This document shows, piece after piece, positions 1 to 6,056 of a DNA stretch of 6,299 nt (positions are counted from its first letter, which is position 1; the number at the start of each line of letters is the position of its first letter). The translations under genes were made by a program, and so were the position numbers. The notes beneath the pieces are model-generated. The model made no database searches and had not been told where the DNA came from. It saw nothing but the letters and a program-made list of their open reading frames with translations. Where the stretch lies: assembly GCA_030599175.1 (NCBI GenBank), contig JAUVON010000171.1, positions 1-6,299 of the forward strand, given 5' to 3'. The DNA is from Desulfobulbaceae bacterium. Its GTDB lineage: Bacteria; Desulfobacterota; Desulfobulbia; Desulfobulbales; Desulfocapsaceae.

Positions 1-836
1 AAGTTATTGTTAACCCTGGCCAGAGCGCCCACAGCCAGACTCGGCCTTGACAGCTTACTCCACTTAGAGGTGGAGTGATTGACCATATATTCGTTACTCA
101 TGGCCAGGTAGTCTTCTTCCTCTTTGACCACCCCGTCACTGGAGATCAGCTGCCCGCCGATAAAAGGATAACTGCCCTCGGTCTTCAGGGAGACGAACTC
201 GGTCTCTCGGCTAAAGTCGGGGATGGCAAAGGAGCCGAACAGGTCTGCCGTCTTGTTGAGGTCAGGCAGTGCGGCGTGCAGGCGTTGCCTTAGGGTAGCC
301 AATTTGACACGATCCGGCAGCATGGTAAAACCACCCACAACAGTCCTGGTTGGATGAAGCCTACGACCACCTATCAGATCACCACCGTCGTTGGCCAGCA
401 GCTTGAGCCTGGCTGCTCGCTGGATCTCATCACCATGCGGTTTAATCAGTTCGAATACACTGTCTGCCTCAAGAAAGTCAGGTGCCACCAGGAAGTAGAG
501 GTGGAGGATGTGGCTTTGCAAGGTCTCCATGTGCTTGAGCAGCAGCCGAAGTCTTTCGGTCTGTAGGCTGGGAACCATGCCAAAGGCCTGTTCAATAGCC
601 CTGATAGATGCCAGGGTGTGGCCGATGGAACAGATACCGCAGATACGACCACAGAGGATAGGAGCATTCTCCCAATGTTTTCCCACCAGGATGGCCTCAA
701 AGAAGCGCGGGGTCTCCACCACATCCCAGCTGGCCTTTTCCACCTGACCGTTTTTGATGCGAATCCGGATGTTGCCGTGCCCTTCGACTCTGGTCAAATG
801 GTTGATCTTGATGTCGCAGTTTATTGATTCTCCCAT
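1..836 (-). CDS. hydA: Group 3b [NiFe]-hydrogenase large (alpha) subunit, 3' end outside window
   Basis: Catalytic subunit carrying the [NiFe] centre that splits or forms H2 in the cytoplasm. The frame is open from the ATG at 836 to the window edge: 278 codons, against roughly 420-430 for the family, so about a third is missing. Visible motifs are the N-terminal RVEGH (residues 16-20) and the first nickel/iron cysteine motif RICGICSIGH, with C66 and C69 as ligands and H73 following. The second, C-terminal motif (DPCxxC type) and the maturation protease site lie beyond position 1. The start is supported by an ACGAGG ribosome binding site about five bases upstream, in the 11-bp gap after hydD. 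No signal peptide is visible. It is the last visible gene of the hydBGDA operon. Family assignment is firm; the group 3b subclass rests mainly on its neighbours. Confidence 0.93.
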   Translation of the reverse strand, partial: MGESINCDIKINHLTRVEGHGNIRIRIKNGQVEKASWDVVETPRFFEAILVGKHWENAPILCGRICGICSIGHTLASIRAIEQAFGMVPSLQTERLRLLLKHMETLQSHILHLYFLVAPDFLEADSVFELIKPHGDEIQRAARLKLLANDGGDLIGGRRLHPTRTVVGGFTMLPDRVKLATLRQRLHAALPDLNKTADLFGSFAIPDFSRETEFVSLKTEGSYPFIGGQLISSDGVVKEEEDYLAMSNEYMVNHSTSKWSKLSRPSLAVGALARVNNN

Positions 837-847
837 GATCGCCTCGT

Positions 848-1630
848 TTATTCGTCCATTTTCTTGATTGCACTGGTGAAACCGCCAAAACATTCGAGCC
901 GATCAAGCATGGCCTGCCTGGGGATGCCGTGGCTGTCCATGATCTCCTGGAGCTGGCTGAGGTTGGCCTCATCGGCTGGCCCCCGGCAGCCCCAGCAACC
1001 CATACGGTTGTTTGGGCACCAGGCATCGCAACCAGCTCTGGTTATTGGTCCAAGGCATGGCTCACCGAGGTTGAAGAGACAGATGTTGCCATTGGCCGTG
1101 CATTCCATACACACGGGATAGCGAGGATGGTCAATTGATTTACCGAGCACCAGATTGGTGACGATCTCTTCTACTTCTTCCTTTTTGATGGGACAGCCAT
1201 ATATTGAGAGATCAACTGCAATAAAGTCGGACAGAGGTCTGACCTCTTGAGTCTCTATGGAGTGGTCTCCATAGACCTCTTTTTTGACCCATTCCAGGTC
1301 ATGAAAACGATTTTTCAGTTGATTCACCCCACCAAAGCAGGCACAGGAACCAAGGGCCACAAGGGTCTTTGCCTGTCTCCGGATCTTTAACAGCCTCTCT
1401 TCTTCATCGGCCCTAGTTACACTGCCCTCGACAAAGGCGATCTCGTAATCGTTACTGCCGTTGGACATTGCCTCGCGGAAATTGACAATATCCAGAAGGT
1501 CGAGAAAGTTAAGCAGGCTTGCCTCTTTGTTGAGGATCTGCAGCTGGCAACCCTCACAGGAGGAAAGTTCAAAAAAGGCGGTTCTGGGCCGTTTTATCTC
1601 AACGCCCAAATAGGTTTTGGTCTTCTGCAT
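848..1630 (-). CDS. hydD: Group 3b [NiFe]-hydrogenase small (delta) subunit
   Basis: Electron-transfer partner of HydA, 260 aa, a normal length for cytoplasmic group 3 small subunits. The N-terminal half has the proximal [4Fe-4S] ligand set: SSCEGCQ (C25, C28), GSCACFGG (C96 or C98) and YGCP (C146). The C-terminal part has a second cysteine array: C174 and C177 in CMEC, then C184, C192, C201, C205, C212 and C215 (GCWGCRGP). That is enough for two further [4Fe-4S] clusters. There is no Tat signal or C-terminal anchor, which separates it from periplasmic uptake hydrogenases. The gene starts eight bases after the hydG stop, with a modest AGGGA sequence about seven bases upstream that overlaps the hydG stop, so translational coupling is likely. 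It ends 11 bases before hydA. The match to the sulfhydrogenase delta family (NADH:ubiquinone oxidoreductase 20 kDa fold) is strong. Confidence 0.94.
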   Translation of the reverse strand: MQKTKTYLGVEIKRPRTAFFELSSCEGCQLQILNKEASLLNFLDLLDIVNFREAMSNGSNDYEIAFVEGSVTRADEEERLLKIRRQAKTLVALGSCACFGGVNQLKNRFHDLEWVKKEVYGDHSIETQEVRPLSDFIAVDLSIYGCPIKKEEVEEIVTNLVLGKSIDHPRYPVCMECTANGNICLFNLGEPCLGPITRAGCDAWCPNNRMGCWGCRGPADEANLSQLQEIMDSHGIPRQAMLDRLECFGGFTSAIKKMDE

Positions 1631-1638
1631 GAGTGTCC

Positions 1639-2541
1639 CTAAATGGCCTCCTTCATATTCAATACTGACCAGTAGTCAAAGACCGGCCCACTGAGACAGG
1701 TATAGGTCGCGCCTATGTTGCACCGGCAGCACTTTCCTCGCCCACAGTGCATCCGCCGTTCCAGGGAGACAAAGATCTTTTGCATGGGTAACTGGGCGTT
1801 GATCAGCATGTCGCAGACAAAATGGAACATTACCGGTGGCCCGCAGACAATTGCATAGGTGTTTCTGGACAGGTCGTTTCCTGCCGCTTCTATTCGCTCC
1901 TTGAGAATCTCGGTGATCAGGCCGACAGGGCCTTGCCAGGTAGCGTCGGCCTGGTCGACAATAATTTTCAGGTTGATGTCAAACTGCCGCCACATCTGGT
2001 ACTGATAAGTGAAGAGCAGTTCGGATGGATTACGAGCACCGTAGATAATGTCGATCTGTTTATAGCGGCTGCGATTTTCTAGTATGGAAAAGAGCGGCGC
2101 GCGCAACGGGACAATACCGAGCCCCCCGGCAATAAGGAGCAGGTCGCTGTTTTCCATTTCTTCCACTGGGAAACTGGTGCCAAAAGGGCCAGTTATGCCG
2201 ACCAAAGTACCTCGGGGTACTCTGCCGAGAAAGTTGGTCAGGTTGCCAACGGCCCGGATACATAACTCCAGATCACCGTGGCGAGTGGGGGATGAGGAAA
2301 TGGAAAAGGGGCCTTCTCCGATACCCGGCAGTTCGAGCATCACAAATTGCCCAGGTTTGAAGGTAAACTGATGTCGCTGGTCTGAATTGATTATCCTGAT
2401 CTGGTACAGCTTTTCCGTATCGGTCAGACCATAGACATTGGTAATTTCTGCCTTGTAGCTGTACTCAAAACTGGTCAGGTCTGATTTCCGTGTAGAAGAC
2501 TGTTGAGCGGGCAGGACATCGACAAAATCAAGTTTGTTCAT
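1639..2541 (-). CDS. hydG: Group 3b hydrogenase gamma subunit, FAD/NAD(P)-binding diaphorase with [2Fe-2S]
   Basis: A 300-aa flavoprotein that would exchange electrons between NAD(P)(H) and the iron-sulfur chain of the hydrogenase. It belongs to the ferredoxin-NADP reductase superfamily branch that includes PyrK and AsrB. Residues about 28-125 form the FAD barrel with the flavin motif GPFSISSS (77-84). The NAD(P) domain begins with IAGGLGIVPLRAP (137-149), continues through YGAR (167-170) and ends with CGPPVM (233-238). The C-terminus has the PyrK-type [2Fe-2S] ligand pattern C266-x4-C271-x2-C274-x7-C282. Its ATG overlaps the hydB stop by four bases (ATGA), and a GAGG site seven bases upstream lies inside hydB. 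AsrB of anaerobic sulfite reductase is the main alternative, but the adjacent [NiFe] subunits make the hydrogenase role clear. NADPH versus NADH preference cannot be read safely from sequence. Confidence 0.93.
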   Translation of the reverse strand: MNKLDFVDVLPAQQSSTRKSDLTSFEYSYKAEITNVYGLTDTEKLYQIRIINSDQRHQFTFKPGQFVMLELPGIGEGPFSISSSPTRHGDLELCIRAVGNLTNFLGRVPRGTLVGITGPFGTSFPVEEMENSDLLLIAGGLGIVPLRAPLFSILENRSRYKQIDIIYGARNPSELLFTYQYQMWRQFDINLKIIVDQADATWQGPVGLITEILKERIEAAGNDLSRNTYAIVCGPPVMFHFVCDMLINAQLPMQKIFVSLERRMHCGRGKCCRCNIGATYTCLSGPVFDYWSVLNMKEAI

Positions 2542-3584
2542 TTGGGGACCTCTTGTCGGCGTACACTGTCAATAACATCTGGGACCGTAATCCCGGAAAG
2601 ACACGCCTGGCCGCAGCGGCCGCAGCCGACGCAGAGCGCTTCTTCATAGGCTTCCTGGAATCCGCGGTGTTTGTGGTAGTAACGGTATTTGAGGCGGGAG
2701 GAGCTGTCCGGTCTGAAGTTATGGCCTCCAGAGACCATGGCAAAATCTATGAGATTACAGGAGTAGAGCTGCCTCTGTTTTGTGGCGGTTGTCAAATCGA
2801 GATCAACATACTCCTTGACTCCGTAACAGTAACAGGTTGGACAGACACTGGCGCAGGTGCCGCAGGACATACATTTTTTGCCCCACTCCTTCCAGACCGG
2901 AGACTGAAACTCCAGGTCAAGGATCTTGGTCAGGTCGGAGTTGTCCACCTGACAGGTGAATTTACTGTTTCGCTCATCCATCAACTCGACAAACCTGCGA
3001 TGATCCCCCTCTGTGGGCTGCGCAATCGGGAGCTTCATGAGAATATCATAGGCAGTGGCTGACTGGATCTCGACAAAGTATTTGTCGCCCATGTCGGTGA
3101 GAAACATATCAAAACCAGAAAGCACCGTATCTGTACCCATGGATTTACAAAAACACCAGGGTTGCGGGCTGCAGTTGACACCGACGATGAACATGTTTTT
3201 CCTCTTGCCGGTATAAAAAGGATCTGGATAAACAGGACCAGTTAAGACCTTGTCCAGTTTGTTCAGAGCATTGATGTCACAGGGGTGGAGGCCGAAAAAT
3301 ACATGGGGTTTGTAAATGCCAAGGTCGATGTGCTTTTCCCAGCCACTGTTATCCAGGTTGAAGGAACTGAGAATTTCTCGGGGAGGGAGGAGGAAACGTT
3401 TTAAAGAGTGGACGGTGGAGGTGAAATCGAGTCTGAGTTCTGCAAAACTGTGGATGTAATCAAAGGCGAATATCTCCTGATCGGCCTGGTCTTTACCTCT
3501 AGCCTGTGGGCCAACCAGATGATGGCCCGCCAAAACATCATAGAGGGTTTCCAGCTCATTTCTGGGAAAGACCTTAAATAGCAT
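2538..3584 (-). CDS. hydB: Group 3b hydrogenase beta subunit, [4Fe-4S] electron-transfer protein
   Basis: A 348-aa iron-sulfur protein that works with HydG in the diaphorase half of the complex, in the same family as AsrA of anaerobic sulfite reductase. Two ferredoxin-type motifs lie near the C-terminus: CMSCGTCASVCP (C238, C241, C244, C248) and CVGCGRCGQAC (C318, C321, C324, C328). The N-terminal domain adds a conserved-looking set, GLHPCD (C102) and NCSPQPWCFC (C138, C144, C146), which may bind a further cluster. The start is well defined: an in-frame TAA lies two codons upstream and GAGG sits six bases before the ATG at 3584. It is the first gene of the operon and overlaps hydG by four bases. 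A sigma70-like promoter about 200 bases upstream and a hairpin close to the start are annotated separately. No signal peptide is visible, consistent with a cytoplasmic enzyme. Confidence 0.93.
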   Translation of the reverse strand: MLFKVFPRNELETLYDVLAGHHLVGPQARGKDQADQEIFAFDYIHSFAELRLDFTSTVHSLKRFLLPPREILSSFNLDNSGWEKHIDLGIYKPHVFFGLHPCDINALNKLDKVLTGPVYPDPFYTGKRKNMFIVGVNCSPQPWCFCKSMGTDTVLSGFDMFLTDMGDKYFVEIQSATAYDILMKLPIAQPTEGDHRRFVELMDERNSKFTCQVDNSDLTKILDLEFQSPVWKEWGKKCMSCGTCASVCPTCYCYGVKEYVDLDLTTATKQRQLYSCNLIDFAMVSGGHNFRPDSSSRLKYRYYHKHRGFQEAYEEALCVGCGRCGQACLSGITVPDVIDSVRRQEVPK

Positions 3585-3606
3585 GGCTTACCTCACTGAA
3601 TTTGGG

Positions 3607-3627
3607 CTGTAGACTATAAGTCGACAG
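3607..3627. repeat. Near-perfect 21-nt inverted repeat upstream of hydB
   Basis: Plus-strand arms CTGTAGACT and AGTCGACAG flank a three-base centre (ATA). Eight of nine positions in each arm pair, with one mismatch. It ends 22 bases before the hydB start codon and 13 bases before the GAGG ribosome binding site. It has no T run, so it is not an intrinsic terminator. It could be a repressor or activator operator in DNA, or a leader hairpin that influences hydB translation. Its symmetry is plain; its role is inferred. Confidence 0.45.
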
Positions 3628-3696
3628 GCTGGTTTGTTATCGGTGGTCTTCCTGCTCCTTCATGGGTTATGCAAGATAGCGCAGAGAAACAGGTCT

Positions 3697-3709
3697 CCAT
3701 AGCGCATGG
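3697..3709. repeat. Palindrome CCAT-N5-ATGG, leader copy
   Basis: Short palindrome CCATAGCGCATGG, inside the presumed hydB leader about 70 bases downstream of the predicted -10 box. It resembles a second copy at 3863-3874. The arms are only four bases, so chance is a real possibility. Confidence 0.25.
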
Positions 3710-3779
3710 TTAATCTCAATGTTTGGTGATTCTTGTTTGCTGATACTGAGGGCAAAGAATAACTCTCTTCAATAGTAAA

Positions 3780-3809
3780 ATTCTATCATAGGCTAAAACT
3801 GGAAGTCAA
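3780..3809 (-). promoter_or_regulatory. Sigma70-like promoter for the hydBGDA operon
   Basis: Reading on the minus strand, TTGACT (3809-3804) is followed by an 18-base spacer and TAGAAT (3785-3780). These match the -35 and -10 consensus at five of six and four to five of six positions. An overlapping TATGAT at 3790-3785 is closer to the -10 consensus but too near the -35 (13 bases). Transcription would start near 3773, giving a hydB leader of about 190 nt. This is the best promoter I see in the gap, but it was found by eye. Confidence 0.45.
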
Positions 3810-3862
3810 ACAGAAGTACGGGGTCAGTCATATGAACCTCTCCCTCGTATGATTCCTTGTAT

Positions 3863-3874
3863 CCATGCGTATGG
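3863..3874. repeat. Palindrome CCAT-N4-ATGG, upstream copy
   Basis: Short palindrome CCATGCGTATGG, about 54 bases upstream of the predicted -35 box. With the similar copy at 3697-3709 it brackets the promoter, a layout sometimes seen for operator pairs. The evidence is weak because the arms are short. Confidence 0.25.
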
Positions 3875-3898
3875 GTTTACAGAACTGGAAGGTGTCTC

Positions 3899-3961
3899 TT
3901 AATTTTCGCTTAGTTTAATCTCAAAAACATGGCCAATGTTTCCGGAGAATGCCAAGGGCAT
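3899..3961 (-). CDS. Possible 20-codon small ORF with strong Shine-Dalgarno
   Basis: The ATG at 3961 follows AAAGGAGGTG with about six bases between GGAGG and the start, one of the best ribosome binding sites in the window. The frame encodes MPLAFSGNIGHVFEIKLSEN and then TAA. I do not recognise the peptide. It is mixed in composition, not a run of regulatory codons, so a simple attenuator leader is not obvious. A 16-codon GTG-start frame (4014-3964), preceded by AGAGG, ends two bases before this ATG and could be coupled to it. Without the internal start, the same frame is open back to an ATG at 4078 inside the kinase 3' end (59 codons in total), so a slightly longer protein is also possible. 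It may be a small protein, a leader peptide, or the remnant of a lost gene. Confidence 0.3.
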   Translation of the reverse strand: MPLAFSGNIGHVFEIKLSEN

Positions 3962-4034
3962 ATTCACACCTCCTTTATGGCGGACACCGTTGGCGCAATA
4001 TCCAAGAAACTCACTGCAATCCTCTATTTTAGCA

Positions 4035-6044
4035 TCAGCATGAAGACAATAACTTCTCAAGGCTCTCTCGAAGATCATCCAGCCGAAATGGCTTTCTCAT
4101 AAAACAGTCAGGTCTGTCCCCCTGCTCTTTTGGCAAAGGGAAATCGTTTTCTGAATATCCACTGATTAACAAAATCGGCATCGCAGGATCGATCGTTCTC
4201 ATTATTTTCATGGCTTCAATACCATCCATTACAGGCATGGATATGTCCATCACAGCAGCACAAAAATCAATATCCTGTTTGCACACCTTGTCTACCGCCT
4301 CTTTGCCATTTATAAATGTATGTACTGTAAATCCCAACTGTTCAAGTGTCATCTTGCCAATGCCAAGAATTATTTCATCATCATCAACGAGGAGAATATC
4401 ACCTGATAACTCCACATTCTCATTTTGTACCCCTTGAGAAGAGGGCACTGTTTGCTGAGAAGATGAGATTGGAGGCAGGAGCACCCTGACTGTTGTTCCT
4501 TTGGTTAAAGTACTGGTAATCGTTACACCACCCCGGTGTTTTCGCATAACCCCTACAGCAAGGGCCAGGCCAAGGCCCCTGCCAACAAATTGGGTGGTAT
4601 AAAAAGGCTCAAAAATTCGTGGGAGATTTTCCGGGCTAATCCCCTGGCCTGTATCTTTAATCTGGAAAAATGCATACACACCATCCTTAGTGTCCTTTGC
4701 CTGAAAAGCTATGGGGAAAGAATCCGTTGTATAATACTCCTCCCCAAAGCTGATTTCGATTGTCCCTGTACTGTTTTCCAGGGACTCTACAGCGTTGGTG
4801 AGTATGTTCTCCAGAACCTCCTGGATCTGCTGCTGATCTATAGAGCAGTAGAGTTCTTGCGCTGGTGGAATAACTTTTAATGAAACTGAAGGACAAGAGA
4901 GATCTTTGATGGTAGGACTGCATTCTCTGACTAGATCAAAAAGAGAAATTTCCCGGAGTTGTAGAGGTCGTTGACCAACGTAACTCAGCATCATGGAACC
5001 TACCTGAGACGCCCCTTTAGCTGCCTGTGCCGCATCAGAAGCCATCTTATATTCATCGGAGTCGTCAGATAAGGTCTCAATCATGAGTTCCAGGTTGCCC
5101 TGTACTGCCATCATGGCATTGTTAAAACGATGGGCGATTGCACCAGCCATTGTTTTCAGGCTTTCAAAATGTTTGAGCTGTTCCTGCTGCATCGCCGATT
5201 CCAATACAATCTGTTCCTGGCGCTTCTGCTCACTAATGTCCACCAGATACCCCTGGTAATGCGTAATATCCTCTTGATCGTTTCTAATGATGGTTGTGGT
5301 GTCAATGACCCATATTGTGTTCCCGCTGCAGGTAACAAGTCGATATGGCTCATGAATAAATGATAGAGAATTGTCGTTAGAATGGGTTGTTACTTCACTG
5401 CTGACCCGATCAAAATCATCTGGGTGAATAAGAGATGCGTAGAGGATAGAACCTTCTATAAATTCTTTTGCAGAGTAGCCCAGGAGACCAAAAACATTTC
5501 CAGAAACTTGTTCTACCGGCCAGTTTTCACTGTTTCGCCATGTGAAAGTGACAACCGGGCCATGCAGAAACATATTTCGCTCTCTTTGTAAAATAGTCTC
5601 CGCTTCATGTTTATCCGTAATCTCCCGGTTTGATATTCTCCTTCCAATCCATGTGCCATCTTGTTTGAAAACGGAATTGCATTCGTGCCATATCCAGCGA
5701 ACTTGTCCACTTTTGGTAATTATGCGAAATTCCAGTTCTGCTTTTTCTGTTTCCGGACAGAGATGTTGGGACTGATGTTCAATCATCATCTGCCGGTCGT
5801 CTGGATGGGTAATCTTCAGCAATAGATCCGGATCGGCTGCAAATTCCTCTTTGGTATAGCCTGTGATACGTTCACATGATGGCGACATATATTCGTAACT
5901 GCCGTCAGGCAACATCCACTTTTCCCAATCATAGGAAAAGTCAACCATGGTTCGGAATTTTTCTTCACTGTCGAACATTTTCATTTCAGACTGTTTGATT
6001 TTTTCTCGATATAAAAAGGTCACATAAATGAACAATGGAAGCAA
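4035..6044 (-). CDS. Hybrid sensor histidine kinase (PAS-PAS-HisKA-HATPase-receiver), N-terminus interrupted
   Basis: Signal-transducing kinase of 669 codons from the first possible start. Residues 2-12 look like the end of a membrane helix followed by the basic YREKIK. Two PAS domains follow (about 25-145 and 150-272), each ending in a PAC-like segment (ISNREITD, YLVDISEQ). The HisKA site is AHRFNN with H305. The ATPase has the N-box with N417, G1 DTGQGI (464-469), F-box IFEPFYTT (477-484) and G2 GRGLGLAL (488-495). The receiver (about 548-669) has acidic D554-D556, phospho-acceptor D600 (MDISMP), S628 and K651 (KPF). All catalytic residues are intact. There is no DNA-binding output, so a partner phosphotransfer or regulator protein is expected elsewhere. 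The listed start at 6044 is TTG with no ribosome binding site, and later GTG/ATG codons (residues 8, 21, 23) also lack good ones. The true start is therefore probably upstream of the in-frame TGA at 6057-6059. Signal unknown. Confidence 0.88.
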   Translation of the reverse strand: MLPLFIYVTFLYREKIKQSEMKMFDSEEKFRTMVDFSYDWEKWMLPDGSYEYMSPSCERITGYTKEEFAADPDLLLKITHPDDRQMMIEHQSQHLCPETEKAELEFRIITKSGQVRWIWHECNSVFKQDGTWIGRRISNREITDKHEAETILQRERNMFLHGPVVTFTWRNSENWPVEQVSGNVFGLLGYSAKEFIEGSILYASLIHPDDFDRVSSEVTTHSNDNSLSFIHEPYRLVTCSGNTIWVIDTTTIIRNDQEDITHYQGYLVDISEQKRQEQIVLESAMQQEQLKHFESLKTMAGAIAHRFNNAMMAVQGNLELMIETLSDDSDEYKMASDAAQAAKGASQVGSMMLSYVGQRPLQLREISLFDLVRECSPTIKDLSCPSVSLKVIPPAQELYCSIDQQQIQEVLENILTNAVESLENSTGTIEISFGEEYYTTDSFPIAFQAKDTKDGVYAFFQIKDTGQGISPENLPRIFEPFYTTQFVGRGLGLALAVGVMRKHRGGVTITSTLTKGTTVRVLLPPISSSQQTVPSSQGVQNENVELSGDILLVDDDEIILGIGKMTLEQLGFTVHTFINGKEAVDKVCKQDIDFCAAVMDISMPVMDGIEAMKIMRTIDPAMPILLISGYSENDFPLPKEQGDRPDCFMRKPFRLDDLRESLEKLLSSC

Positions 6045-6056
6045 AGGCCAGGGGGG

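Larger units (their letters stand above)
3585..4034. other. 450-bp kinase-hydrogenase intergenic region
   Basis: No conventional-length gene is credible here on either strand. On the minus strand it holds tiny ORFs with good ribosome binding sites near the kinase end, then a sigma70-like promoter, two CCAT...ATGG palindromes, and a 21-nt inverted repeat next to hydB. I found no GC-rich hairpin followed by a T run after the kinase stop, so transcription could run from the kinase into the hydrogenase operon. A short plus-strand frame (ATG at 3929, extending into the kinase 3' end) lacks a ribosome binding site and is not called. Confidence 0.7.

Noticed and set aside
75..1138. Plus-strand ORFs antisense to the hydrogenase subunit genes
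   Set aside because: They lie opposite strongly recognised hydA and hydD coding sequence and show no family motifs.
3664..3690. Possible sigma54 promoter around CTGCGCTATCTTGCATAA (minus strand) in the hydB leader
   Set aside because: The TTGCA half is present, but the essential GG of the -24 element, ten bases before the GC, is CT here, so it does not meet the consensus.
3815..3835. TACGGGGTCAGTCATAT, similar to short GGGGTCAG-type ends seen near some transposase-linked repeats
   Set aside because: There is only one copy in the window, no inverted partner and no transposase, so a mobile element remnant cannot be supported.
3982..4003. Hairpin GGACAC...ATATCC after the kinase as a terminator
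   Set aside because: The stem is six pairs with G-U wobbles and there is no T run, so it is too weak for an intrinsic terminator.
3929..4102. Plus-strand ORF of about 57 codons starting MANVSG
   Set aside because: There is no ribosome binding site, it runs antisense into the kinase 3' end, and the encoded peptide is not recognised. It is most likely a shadow frame.
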